From the NCBI RefSeq assembly GCF_003351765.1, contig NZ_CP031229.1:868001-932000 (forward strand): 64,000 nt of DNA, written 5' to 3'. How positions within the stretch are numbered: position 1 is the first letter of the stretch; every line of letters starts with the position of its first letter. Of the stretch, positions 9,723-18,066 are shown one piece after another. Both the position numbers and the translations under genes were made by a program. The stretch is from Ornithinimicrobium avium (lineage in GTDB: Bacteria > Actinomycetota > Actinomycetes > Actinomycetales > Dermatophilaceae). Below the pieces are notes generated by a model, which was not told the DNA's origin, did not search any database, and saw only the letters and a program-made list of their open reading frames with translations.

Positions 9723-9762
9723 GCCTGCGGGTGCCCGCAACAGGGAGCGGGCACCCGCAGGC
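9723..9762. repeat. Perfect 16 bp inverted repeat in the leader of the small regulator-like gene
   Basis: GCCTGCGGGTGCCCGC (9723-9738) and its exact complement (9747-9762) flank the 8-base loop AACAGGGA. The structure ends 16 bases before the GTG start at 9779 and leaves the Shine-Dalgarno GGGAGG just outside the stem. It could act as an attenuator, an mRNA stabiliser or a protein-binding site. Confidence 0.75.
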
Positions 9763-9778
9763 ACTCGGGAGGTTCTTC

Positions 9779-10258
9779 GTGACGGTCATCGACGCCGCAC
9801 CCGCAGGGGCGATCGCCGCGACGCGCGACGTCGCCGCCTTCGCCAGGACGGCCGCGCTCCTGCGACAGATCCTCCTGGACGACCTGCGGTGCCGACGACG
9901 CTGGCTGCGGCATGCGAGGCGGACGGGGATGCAGCAGCCCAACCAGGCGGGCGTGTCCTGGGTGCTCGCCCTCGAGCTGTGGGACCGCGGGGAGATGCCC
10001 GAGAGCAGGCGCACCCTGCCCCGCAGCCTCAAGGACCGCACCTCGCGGGCACTGTCCGGACGGCTGATCTCCGCGAGCACGCTCACGCTCTTCGTGGACG
10101 CCTTCGACCTCTGCGAGGAGCAGGAGCAGCAGCTCTACGCCACGTGGGAGGCCGAGTCCGCCCAGGCAGGAGCGTGGCCGGTGCACGGCAGCGGGGTGCA
10201 CCGGTCACGCCCGCCGACGGGTGAGCAGAGCCTCGGCCTCACCGACCGGGGTCGGTGA
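9779..10258 (+). CDS. Small helical regulator-like protein, paralogue of the 49830-50210 product
   Basis: I do not recognise a named family. The product is about 159 residues from GTG 9779, which follows a GGGAGG ribosome site. Residues ~25-120 align with the 126-residue product at 49830-50210: LLRQILLDDLRCRRRWLRHARR, QAGVSWVLALELWDRGE and LPRSLKDRTSRALSG all have counterparts there. The second half (SGRLISASTLTLFVDAFDL) resembles the late helices of an HTH domain, so a DNA-binding or adaptor role is possible. It diverges from the nSTAND1 gene. The C-terminal 35 residues are low-complexity and overlap the convergent neighbour by 20 bases. Confidence 0.65.
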   Translation: MTVIDAAPAGAIAATRDVAAFARTAALLRQILLDDLRCRRRWLRHARRTGMQQPNQAGVSWVLALELWDRGEMPESRRTLPRSLKDRTSRALSGRLISASTLTLFVDAFDLCEEQEQQLYATWEAESAQAGAWPVHGSGVHRSRPPTGEQSLGLTDRGR

Positions 10259-10892
10259 TCTCCTCGCCGCCCACCCGCAGGACGAAGCCGTGCGGCTGGT
10301 CCGGGTCGGTGCTCGCACCCATCACCCACGCCCGCACGGCCGAGCCGTCGACCGCGGTCAGCGCCGCGCGCGCAGCCGCCGGGTCGCCGCCGGTGACCGT
10401 GCAGTCCAGCGATCCGTAGCGCACGTCGCACGCCAGGTCCGCTCCCGGCGCGGCCCCCTGCAGCGCCGCGACGCCCTGCAGCCACCAGGCGAACGGCGCC
10501 GGGTCGAGGTCGGAGGTGTACCGGACCTCGGCGGTGGAGCCCAGACCCTCGATCGTCCAGTGCGACAGGCTGTATCCCCAGGTCACCCCGGCCAGCCCCG
10601 CGGCGGACGCCTGGGGGTCCTGGAGCACGGTCCGGTCGAGGGTCACCCAGGACTCGACCCCCTGGTGCCCGCCTGCGCCGGGGACCCGGCCGGACTCCAC
10701 CCGGACGTCGGCGACACCGGGGAGCGCCTCCAGCTGCTCGGCCAGGGTGCCGCTGCGCTCCTGCTCGGGCGCGCCGAACCACTGCCAGGCCATCCTGCCC
10801 ACGAAGAACAGGACCACCGCCAGGACGACGAGGATGATGACCGGCTGCGTCCGCGAACCGCCTCGGTCCGTGTCAGTCACGAGGACCGTCAC
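10239..10892 (-). CDS. Membrane-anchored protein of unknown function
   Basis: The product is 217 residues. One transmembrane helix lies at residues ~17-35 (PVIILVVLAVVLFFVGRMAW), followed by an extracytoplasmic domain of about 180 residues. That domain contains LPGVADVRV and a long alternating pattern resembling a duplicated alpha/beta fold. No known family is recognised. The first ATG (10892) and a GTG at 10877 are both possible starts; the gene overlaps the end of the LLM oxidoreductase gene by about 20 bases, suggesting cotranscription. Confidence 0.65.
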   Translation of the reverse strand: MTVLVTDTDRGGSRTQPVIILVVLAVVLFFVGRMAWQWFGAPEQERSGTLAEQLEALPGVADVRVESGRVPGAGGHQGVESWVTLDRTVLQDPQASAAGLAGVTWGYSLSHWTIEGLGSTAEVRYTSDLDPAPFAWWLQGVAALQGAAPGADLACDVRYGSLDCTVTGGDPAAARAALTAVDGSAVRAWVMGASTDPDQPHGFVLRVGGEEITDPGR

Positions 10893-11653
10893 CGACGATC
10901 GACCCGACCTCGCGCTCCCAGCCGTCCCGGGTGGGGCTGACGCTCTCGATCAACCAGGTGGCTCCGACCTCGGCGTAGTCCGCGGCGGCGGTCCCGGGCG
11001 CACGGTGGGCGACGACGTCCCAGCCCTGGCGGGTCGGCTCTCCGTCGAGGCTGAGGTATGCCGTCAGCTCCTCCGGGGTGAGGTCGCCGTCCTTGCCGTT
11101 CGGCACCACTCCGTCCCAGCGGCGGGCGCGGGCCAGGGGCCGTCGGTTCGGCGCGACGCCGGCCACCCAGATCGGGGGGCGTGGACTCTGCACCGGGCGC
11201 GGGCGCAGGTCCGCAGCGACCCGGTAGTGCTCGCCCCGGTGGTCCGTCGGGCCGCGCAGGAGCTGGTCCAGCACGTCCAGACCCTCGTCGAGCCTCGCGG
11301 CGCGCGTCCGCCTCCTCCCCGAAATCGGCGAAGTCCCGGTCCACGGGCGCACCGAGACCGACGCCGAGCACGGCACGCCCGAGGCTGAGCCGGTCCAGGG
11401 TGGTGAGCTGCTTGGCGACCACCTGCGGCCGGCGCCGGGACAGCGGCGTGACCAGGGTGCCGAGCCTCAGCGTGCGCGTCACCTGGGCGAGCGCCCCGAG
11501 CAGCACCCACGGGTCCAGCGGGGCGGCACCGGGCCGCCACTGCACGTGGTCCCACAGGAAGAAGCCGTCCCAGCCGGCCGCCTGAGCCTCGCGGGCCCAG
11601 CGCACGACGGTCGTCGGCTCGGTGAAGGGCGGGACGCTCAGGCCGTACCTCAT
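10873..11653 (-). CDS. LLM-class flavin-dependent oxidoreductase, frameshifted
   Basis: The sequence encodes a luciferase-like (F420/FMN) oxidoreductase of about 260 residues but in two frames. From the ATG at 11653, MRYGLSVPPFTEPTTV and GWDGFFLWDHVQW match the family N-terminus, and LGTLVTPLSRRRPQVVAK with LDRLSLGRAVLGVGLG match the core. After DFADFGEEADARR the reading continues in another frame with LDEGLDVLDQLLRG and PPIWVAGVAPNRRPLARARRW. Removing one C in the CGCGCC run near 11300 would restore a single frame. Either the gene is freshly inactivated or the base call is wrong. Family members act on small organic substrates in the cytosol; this substrate is unknown. Confidence 0.8.
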
Positions 11654-11697
11654 GACGTTCACTCTAGGGTCGGCCCCGTCCGTCGCGGCCGGAGGCC

Positions 11698-12384
11698 TCA
11701 TGCCCCGACGACGTAGAGCTGCATGAGCACGTGGTGCAGCGCGGCCGCCACCACGACCAGCACGTGCCAGAGCTCGTGGAAGCCGAAGACCCCGGGCAGC
11801 GGGTTGGGCCGCTCGACGATGAAGACGACGAACCCGAGGCTGTAGACCACCCCTCCGCCCGCCATCAGCGCCAGCGCGCCCAGCGGCAGCTCCAGCCCGG
11901 CGAGGACGAGGACGACGGGCATCCAGCCCAGCACGATGTAGAGCGTGTTGGTCACGTACTTGGGCAGCCCGCGCCAGACCGACCGCAGCACGATACCGAG
12001 CGCGGCGATGCCCCATACCGTCCCCAGGACGGCCCACCCCAACGGGTTCCTGAGCAGGACGAGCACCAGCGGCGTCACCGTGCCGGCGATCAGCGCGAAC
12101 ACCGACGTGTAGTCCAGCGTGCGCAGCACCTCGTTGAGGCGGGGACTGCCGTCGATGCCGTGGTGCAGGGTGCTGCTGACGAAGAGCAGGATCAGGGAGA
12201 AGCTGTAGATCCCCAGGCCCACGATCCTCCACGGGTCACCGTGCACGCCCGCGCGGGTCATGAGCACGGCGGAGCCGAGGACGGCGAAGCACGCGCCGAC
12301 GAGGTGGGAGATCGTGTTGACCCGCTCGTCGGTGACGTGGACGCTGCCGTCCCGGCTCAGGATCGGCTCGACGTGCTCTGGCAT
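11698..12384 (-). CDS. Hemolysin III / PAQR-family membrane protein
   Basis: The product is 228 residues from the ATG at 12384. Seven hydrophobic segments are visible. Conserved PAQR residues are present: NTISHLVGACFAVLG in helix 1, FVSSTLHHG (metal histidines) after helix 2, RTLDYTSVFALIAGT, and FGFHELWHVLVVVAAALHH at the C-terminus, giving the predicted zinc-binding histidine set. The family is linked to lipid or ceramide-type hydrolase activity and to membrane homeostasis; bacterial roles are poorly defined. The open frame extends to 12531, but the MPEHVEPILSR start fits the family length. Confidence 0.9.
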   Translation of the reverse strand: MPEHVEPILSRDGSVHVTDERVNTISHLVGACFAVLGSAVLMTRAGVHGDPWRIVGLGIYSFSLILLFVSSTLHHGIDGSPRLNEVLRTLDYTSVFALIAGTVTPLVLVLLRNPLGWAVLGTVWGIAALGIVLRSVWRGLPKYVTNTLYIVLGWMPVVLVLAGLELPLGALALMAGGGVVYSLGFVVFIVERPNPLPGVFGFHELWHVLVVVAAALHHVLMQLYVVGA

Positions 12385-12553
12385 GCGCCCAACGCTACCG
12401 GCGGTGCTGGGGCAACCACGACGAGGAGGTCCGGCTCCCGGCGTCGCGCTCAGCCGCTTCGAGCTCGCCGACGCGACTGCAAGAGCCCGCACCGGCCCTG
12501 CATGGAGCGGGCGGAGCCACGGGTCTGTCACTTGTCAGGTTCAAGATGACGTC

Positions 12554-13183
12554 ATGAGGCGACTAAAGACCGCACCACTGCGCCGCGGGCAGCTCCTGAC
12601 CGGCACCTGGTGCTCGTTTGGGAGACTCGTCACTTCACCGGCGTGGATCGGGACGGTCTTACTCGTCTGCTTGGCGCTCACGTTGGTCAGCTCGCACATC
12701 CCTGACCTGTCGGAGGGCCGGCTGAGTGTCTTGGGCTCACCTCCTCTGGGCTGGTTCTGGACCACAGCAATCGCCGCGGCAGCGACGCCGCAGTTCCTCT
12801 TCTTGGTCGCCGGCCTGCACGCTCTTCGCCATACCCTCAAGGGAGACCTCCGGACTGCGGTGATCCGAGGATGCTCTACCCACATGGCCTGTCGACTGGG
12901 TGTGCCCGCCGTGGCGTCGGTGGTGCTGCGCGACGAGAGATCGGGAGGGGTGTTCGTGGAGGATCTCTGCGCCTTTCCCCGGTCGCACCGCGCTGGATCT
13001 GCCCTGGGGAGCGCGATGGTGGCCGAGCTGGACCGGAGGAGTTCCATCGCGAGGGCAACGTGCCGGCCGGCCATGGTCCCGCTCTACACAGACTTTGGTT
13101 TCCGGTGCACCGGGTGGACCCGGTCGACTTCCAGTCCGGTGCGCCCGCTCGTCATCATGGAGCGCGATCCTGGCGGGCCCTGA
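12554..13183 (+). CDS. Membrane protein with a C-terminal acetyltransferase-like segment
   Basis: The product is 209 residues from ATG 12554. Two hydrophobic helices (PAWIGTVLLVCLALTLVSSHI and FWTTAIAAAATPQFLFLVAGL) precede a soluble half. In that half, DLCAFPRSHRAGSALGSAMVAELDRR resembles the acetyl-CoA-binding motif of GNAT enzymes, and PLYTDFGFR resembles the GNAT C-terminal Y-x-x-x-G-F. This domain assignment is tentative. Codon use is less GC3-biased than in neighbouring genes, consistent with acquisition or relaxed constraint. Confidence 0.55.
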   Translation: MRRLKTAPLRRGQLLTGTWCSFGRLVTSPAWIGTVLLVCLALTLVSSHIPDLSEGRLSVLGSPPLGWFWTTAIAAAATPQFLFLVAGLHALRHTLKGDLRTAVIRGCSTHMACRLGVPAVASVVLRDERSGGVFVEDLCAFPRSHRAGSALGSAMVAELDRRSSIARATCRPAMVPLYTDFGFRCTGWTRSTSSPVRPLVIMERDPGGP

Positions 13184-13261
13184 GCCCACTTCGGTCATCC
13201 CGCCTGTGCGGGCCACGCCCTACAAGGGTCACAGCAGCCGCACCCGGGCCGTCGGCCTCCC

Positions 13262-13372
13262 GCACGGGCGACGGCCCGGTTGAGCAGCGCGGTGGGCGAG
13301 GGAGTGAGACGCACGAGCTCGTCATACCACTGCTCGCACTGCACCCAGTCCGGCTCCGCCCGTCGGGCGTCG
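13262..13372 (-). pseudogene. Fragment of an ECF-type sigma factor C-terminal domain (DUF6596)
   Basis: Read on the minus strand, about 37 codons give EPDWVQCEQWYDELVRL followed by TPSPTALLNRAVA. This matches the C-terminal helical region of DUF6596-type ECF sigma factors (consensus W..I..LYD.L.RLTPSPV..LNRAVA). The following READGPGAA continues in a shifted frame. No sigma region 2 or 4 is found nearby, so only a decayed remnant remains. Confidence 0.45.
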
Positions 13373-13857
13373 CCAGTGGGGGGACCATCCGCGCGATCTG
13401 CCTCATCGTGCCGGCTCGCCCTGTCGTCCTGCTGGCCGTCGCGCCAGGAAGCAGGCTCGCGGCGGGAGGACTACGCTCATCAGTACGTGCGTGACCGATG
13501 TGGTGTTGGGACCACGCACAGGTCGAGGACCATGGAGACCCGCATCGAGGGGGTCTTCGGCCAGGGGTCGGGGGTGGCCTGTAGAAGATCCTCCCCCGGC
13601 CCTCCCCCGTGCCTGCTGCGCCACCGGCGGGGACTCACGGCGTCAGGTGCCGGGCTCCCAGTCCCCGTAGAGACCCGAGTTGAGCGCCCGGCCACCGGCT
13701 GCGTCGCGCACTTCCAGACGTTTCCCTCGATCGGCGCGCTGGCGGTCAGGGCGGCGAAGATGACCAGGGACAGGCGGCGCGCAGCGAACATGACCACTCC
13801 TCGGACGTGGCCGTCATGCTAGTCCTCCGGCAGGTCCCACGTCAGGGATCGGGCCGC
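13373..13857. other. Gene-free stretch between a sigma-factor remnant and the amidase
   Basis: I find no convincing gene here. A 105-codon minus-strand frame (13480-13797) begins with a short hydrophobic stretch but has atypical codon use. An overlapping frame ends with a plausible coding segment (LEVRDAAGGRALNSGLYGDWE), so a second decayed gene is possible. Confidence 0.4.
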
Positions 13858-15315
13858 TCACAGGTCCGGGTGCCGGTCCGCGTACCTCGTCGCCGACTCG
13901 AAGGCGTGCGCCACCCGCAGCAGGTCCACGTCACGCCCGGGGGCCGCGACGATCTGGATCCCGATCGGCAGGCCGTCCCGGGAGAATCCCCCGGGGACCG
14001 AGATCGCGGGGCAGCCGGTCGCCGAGATCAGGGTGACGGCGCGCATCCACTCCAGGTAGTTCTCCATCGGCCTGCCGTTGATGCTCTGCGGGTACTCCAG
14101 CTCGGCGTCGAAGGGCAGCGCCTGCGCGGTCGCGGTGACGAGCACGTCGTGCGTGGAGAAGTAGTCGCGCGTCGCCTGCCAGAGCCGACCGCGCGCGGCG
14201 TCCTTGGCCACCAGGTCCTCGGTGGTGAGGTCGAAGCCGAGGCGGGTGTTCCAGACGACGGCGTCCTTGATCCGACCACCGTCGGGACGTGCGGTCTCCT
14301 CGCGGACGAGGTCGCCCCACGTCGCCACGAAGTCGTAGGCGCGCTGCACGTCGAAGACACGGTCGGCCTCCCGCAGGTCGGGCGCCACGTCGTCGACGTC
14401 GGCACCCAGGCCCGCGAACACCCCGGCCGAGGCGAGGACCGCCTCGACGACCTCGGCCTCCACCTCCATGAGCCCGCCGAGGGTGGGTGCCACGCCGACC
14501 CTCAACCGGTCGAGCCGGGTCTCGCGCTGCGACGCCGGGTCGAGCTCGGGGAGGTCGAAGACGCTGCCGGGCTCCTGCACCGAGCACGGCCCGTCCGGGT
14601 CGGGCCCGCAGCCGACACTCATGAGCAGGGCCACGTCGCCGACGGTCCGGCCCATGAAGCCTTTCTGCGCCAGCCAGGCCCAGGCGTTGCCGGGCGGCGT
14701 GTGCGGGACCCGACCGTTGGACGGACGCATGCCGACGACGTTGTTGAAGGAGGCCGGCGTGCGCAGCGAGCCGCCCATGTCGGACCCGTCGCCGGAGGCC
14801 TGGATCCCGGCGGCGATCGCCGCGCCCACGCCCCCGGACGACCCGGCGACCGACCTGCTCGTGTCGTAGGGGTTGACCGTCGTGCCGAAGACCGGGTTGA
14901 AGGTGTGGGCGCCCGCCGCGAACTCGGGCACGTTGTTCTTGCCGGTGGAGATCACGCCGGCAGCCCGGAGTCGCGCGACGACCAGGTCGTCGCGCTGCGG
15001 CACCCGGTCGGCGAAGATCGGCGAGCCGAGGGTGGTGCGCATCCCGGCGGTGTCGTGGGTGTCCTTGTGCGTCATCGGCACCCCGTGCAGCCGCGGCAGC
15101 GGGTCGCCCGACCGGCGCGCGACCACATACCTCTCGTCCTGGGCGCGCGCCTCGGCCAGCGCGCGCTCGGGCTGGAGCGTGACGACCGCGTTGATCGCCG
15201 GGTTGACCTCCTCGATCCGGGCGAGGTGGGCGGTGACCGCCTCGGTGGCGCTCACCCCGCCGTCGGCGATGAGGGCGGCGAGCTCGCGCGTGGAGAGCCA
15301 GATGAGGTCGGTCAC
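13858..15315 (-). CDS. Amidase signature family amidohydrolase
   Basis: The product is 485 residues, typical for the family. The Ser-cisSer-Lys triad is complete: lysine 84 in GVPMTHKDTHDT, cis-serine 159 in SRSVAGSSGG, and nucleophile serine 183 in GDGSDMGGSLRTPA. The spacings (75 and 24 residues) match known amidases. The enzyme hydrolyses a carboxamide to acid plus ammonia or amine in the cytosol. It is the last gene of a minus-strand block with a DUF5058-type transporter, C45 acyltransferase and two M20 hydrolases, so the substrate is probably an amide or N-acyl/carbamoyl amino acid derivative imported by the transporter. The gap to the upstream gene is 87 bases. Confidence 0.92.
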   Translation of the reverse strand: MTDLIWLSTRELAALIADGGVSATEAVTAHLARIEEVNPAINAVVTLQPERALAEARAQDERYVVARRSGDPLPRLHGVPMTHKDTHDTAGMRTTLGSPIFADRVPQRDDLVVARLRAAGVISTGKNNVPEFAAGAHTFNPVFGTTVNPYDTSRSVAGSSGGVGAAIAAGIQASGDGSDMGGSLRTPASFNNVVGMRPSNGRVPHTPPGNAWAWLAQKGFMGRTVGDVALLMSVGCGPDPDGPCSVQEPGSVFDLPELDPASQRETRLDRLRVGVAPTLGGLMEVEAEVVEAVLASAGVFAGLGADVDDVAPDLREADRVFDVQRAYDFVATWGDLVREETARPDGGRIKDAVVWNTRLGFDLTTEDLVAKDAARGRLWQATRDYFSTHDVLVTATAQALPFDAELEYPQSINGRPMENYLEWMRAVTLISATGCPAISVPGGFSRDGLPIGIQIVAAPGRDVDLLRVAHAFESATRYADRHPDL

Positions 15316-15402
15316 GGTCGGTCCTTGTCAGGGTCGAGGCGGGTAGGGGGTGCGTGCGCGGCCGGCCCCGGCGGTCGTCCGCCGGGGCCGGCCGGGGACG
15401 GG

Positions 15403-16151
15403 CTAGTTGATGAGCGAGTCCTCGATGCCCGGTCCTGGAGCAGCGTCGTCGACCGCCGCGTCCCGGTCGCGCAGGAACCAGACCAGGGCCACGGTGAGGA
15501 TCACCGCGATCGCCACCGCGAAGCCCGAGACGATCTTGGGGGTGTAGGGCACGACGAGGAAGACCACGAGCAGCGACACGGCCACCGCGATCACGGTGGA
15601 CTTGACCTGCTTGAGCGTGGCGATGAGCTGCACCATGACGCCGCCGAGGATCGCGGGGAGGATGTAGACCCGCGCCACGTCGGTGATCGACCCGGGCATG
15701 ACCGAGACGATCCACGTGCCGAGGACCCCCACGAGGAGCACGAGGGAGACCACGTGCACGGAGGCGGCGCCGGCGATGGCGGCGGTCGCCGCGTACGAGG
15801 CCTTGCGGGTCCCGGGCTTGGTGCCCAGCGCGTTCTGCGCCACGATCGCCGACGGCACGAGCTTGTTGGCGATGTTGCCGATGAGGAAGGCCTGGTACAT
15901 CCCCGCCGGGCCGAGGATCGGGAAGTAGGTCAGCGGTTCCACGACGTAGAAGGTGCCGTAGACCGCCGCCACCGCGAGCCAGGCGGTGAAGATCTGACCG
16001 GCGGTGATGTCGATGTCGGTCGTCGCCAGGACGATGAAGGGGATGGAGGTCGCGATGAGGAAGCCGAGGAAGAGCGTGAGCCGGCCCCAGCGGTTGGTGG
16101 TGCGCGTGTAGTCGGCGAACAGGACGTCCTGCTCCGGGTGTAGGTGCTCAT
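15403..16151 (-). CDS. Multi-pass membrane protein, probable partner of the DUF5058 transporter (frameshift near start)
   Basis: About 250 residues with six or more hydrophobic helices, for example VEPLTYFPILGPAGMYQAFL and GASVHVVSLVLLVGVLGTW. The coding frame clearly extends upstream of the GTG at 15972 through DVLFADYTRTTNRWGRLTL, but it has no start codon. The ATG at 16151, with AGGAG in front, is one base out of frame. Adding one C to the ACCC run just after it would give MSTYTPEQDVLFADYTRT, a natural N-terminus. It follows the DUF5058 gene by 14 bases, so the two probably form one transport complex. Confidence 0.7.
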
Positions 16152-16165
16152 GAGGTGGCTCCTGG

Positions 16166-16885
16166 TCAGTTCGTGGCGAGGTAGACGACGACGAGGGCGC
16201 CGATGATGGAGAAGCCCAGCGCCCATTCGCGCAGCCAGGCCTGGGTGAACTGCCTGGCGAGCCACAGGCACACGGCCATGATCGCCGCTGAGACGACGAC
16301 CGCCAGGACGTGGTAGCCCGACTTGGGCAGCTCGGTGACGGTCAGCGCCCCGAACGCGGCGAGCAGCGCCGCGCCGGGCACGATCGCCATGAGCGCCGGG
16401 TTGACCCTGGCCAGCGTGTCCTGACCGCGCGCCAGGATCGGGGTGAGGATGAGGGTGGAGATCATCCAGCACGCGCCGGACAGGCTCATGGCGAACAGGG
16501 CGATGAGGAAGACGCTCTGCGTGTAGGTCTCGTCACCGAGGTTGGCCCCGACCGTCCCGGCGGCGATCGACGCCGAGGCGGTCTCGGTGGCGGCCGAGCC
16601 GATGAGCCCGATACGGACCAGGATGGCCGGGGTGCCGAAGAGGGGCAGCAGGGCGATCGCGACCAGGACCACCGCCAGCGACGGCCCGATGGCTGCCACC
16701 CCACCGGCCCGGAAGGCGTGGAAGACCTCACGCTGGGACATGTCGGCGCCGGCCGCGTTCTTGCGCACGGCGACCATGTAGACACCCGACTGGAGCAGGA
16801 CGATCCCCATCACCGCGAGCGCGAGGATCCACAGGAGCGGGGAGTTGGCGATCGTGCCGACGTCGGCGGCGGTACGGATCATCAT
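16166..16885 (-). CDS. DUF5058 family membrane protein, predicted transporter subunit
   Basis: The product is 239 residues with about seven hydrophobic helices. The segment LFGTPAILVRIGLIGSAATETASASIAAGTVGANLG is the conserved central region of DUF5058. Family members commonly occur beside a second membrane protein and M20 peptidases, from which a role in uptake of amino-acid or peptide-like compounds is inferred, not proven. The ATG at 16885 follows GAAGAAGG. It is downstream of the C45 gene, across a hairpin at 16929-16950. Confidence 0.78.
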   Translation of the reverse strand: MMIRTAADVGTIANSPLLWILALAVMGIVLLQSGVYMVAVRKNAAGADMSQREVFHAFRAGGVAAIGPSLAVVLVAIALLPLFGTPAILVRIGLIGSAATETASASIAAGTVGANLGDETYTQSVFLIALFAMSLSGACWMISTLILTPILARGQDTLARVNPALMAIVPGAALLAAFGALTVTELPKSGYHVLAVVVSAAIMAVCLWLARQFTQAWLREWALGFSIIGALVVVYLATN

Positions 16886-16928
16886 GGGCGGACCTTCTTC
16901 ATCGTTCTTCCTTCAGGGGAGGAGGAAA

Positions 16929-16950
16929 CCTGCCGACGGGTGACGGCAGG
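16929..16950. terminator. Hairpin between the C45 gene and the transporter genes
   Basis: CCTGCCG (16929-16935) and CGGCAGG (16944-16950) form a 7 bp stem with an 8-base loop, 8 bases after the C45 stop and 44 bases before the DUF5058 start. It may partly terminate transcription and lower transporter expression relative to the upstream enzymes. Confidence 0.5.
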
Positions 16951-16957
16951 CTGAGGG

Positions 16958-18049
16958 TCACAGCTGGTAGGTGAGGCAGACCTCGTCCGCGTGCTGGGGT
17001 ATGCCGGGACTCACCCGGACGGTCCGGGCACCCGGGTCGATGCGCACGGTGGCCAGGGTCGCCTTGCGGTCCGCCTCAGCCTCGCTGAGGTCGGGCAGGA
17101 CCGCCACGCTGCCGGGACCGGGAGGGACGCAGAGCAGCGGGAGCAGGTCGTCGGCGGACCGGGGCGCCGGCGCGGGGCCGGTGGCGCCACGCAGGTGCCC
17201 GAGCCGGTCGTGGGTGGTCGACGCCGGGTCGCGGACCGGCTCGTCCAGCCCCAGGAAGTGGTTGGTGTGCAGCATCCAGCCCTCCTCCTCCAGGACGGTC
17301 ACCCGGCCGGGGCTGAGCTCGGCCATCGCGACCCGGTCGGTGCCGGTGAGCGTGATGACCGACGAGGAGGTGGTGGGGGCCGAGCGGACCAGGTCGAGGC
17401 CCTCCTGCACCGAGCGCGCCCCGGTGAGCAGACGGGCGAGGACGACGTGGACGGGCACGCCCCCGGGTGCGTCGTCGTGGTGCTGGAGGATGTTGAGGTG
17501 GACACCGACGCCGGCGGCGTTGAGGCCGATCTTGCCGGTCATCCCGTGCTCGGCGATCCCGGCGTGGGCGAGCTCCTCACCGACGGGGTCGACCCGGTGC
17601 AGGTGCCAGCACCCGACGAAGCGGGCGTACCAGTCCCAGGTCTGCGCGGACACCGCGCCCCGGTCGGACCGGTCCGTGGGCGCCGGCACGTGCGCGAGGG
17701 TCGAGCATTCCGTCGCCACGGGTGCCTGGGCCAGGGTCAGGATCTCGGTGCGGGCCACGGTGCGGGCCACGTCGAGCAGGTCGGTGCCGGACCCGGCGGC
17801 CACGCCCTCCAGCTCCTCGTGCACCTCCGGGGCCCAGGCCCGGACGGCGTCCATGGAGGCCAGGGCCGCCTCCCGCTGGTCACGCTCGGCGATGCCCAGG
17901 TGGCCGAAGAGGCCCGCGTAGGCCCGGGAGGTGCGCAGCACCTGCTCGCCCAGCAGGGTGCCGCGGGCCAGTCCGCGCTCGCGGTGGCTCGCGCCGGAGA
18001 CGCGCACGGCTCGTAGCGGCGCACGGTGGGGGTCCATGTGGTCGGTCAT
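16958..18049 (-). CDS. C45-family autoproteolytic acyltransferase/hydrolase (penicillin acyltransferase-like)
   Basis: The product is 363 residues. The family is an Ntn hydrolase that cleaves itself to expose an N-terminal cysteine; the candidate is the cysteine in VATECSTLAH at about residue 117, the position seen in acyl-CoA:6-APA acyltransferase relatives. Downstream, GLNAAGVGVHLNIL and WMLHTNHFL (NH motif) match conserved family segments. Members transfer or remove acyl groups on amino compounds. The ATG at 18049 has AGGAG eight bases ahead. It lies 17 bases downstream of the N-carbamoyl hydrolase gene, in the same block as amidase and M20 genes, supporting catabolism of N-acylated amino acids. 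Confidence 0.82.
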   Translation of the reverse strand: MTDHMDPHRAPLRAVRVSGASHRERGLARGTLLGEQVLRTSRAYAGLFGHLGIAERDQREAALASMDAVRAWAPEVHEELEGVAAGSGTDLLDVARTVARTEILTLAQAPVATECSTLAHVPAPTDRSDRGAVSAQTWDWYARFVGCWHLHRVDPVGEELAHAGIAEHGMTGKIGLNAAGVGVHLNILQHHDDAPGGVPVHVVLARLLTGARSVQEGLDLVRSAPTTSSSVITLTGTDRVAMAELSPGRVTVLEEEGWMLHTNHFLGLDEPVRDPASTTHDRLGHLRGATGPAPAPRSADDLLPLLCVPPGPGSVAVLPDLSEAEADRKATLATVRIDPGARTVRVSPGIPQHADEVCLTYQL

Positions 18050-18066
18050 CTTCTCCTGCTCCGGGC

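Noticed and set aside
13480..13797. 105-codon minus-strand frame with a hydrophobic start
   Set aside because: Codon use is atypical and an overlapping frame looks more coding at its end; at best a decayed gene.
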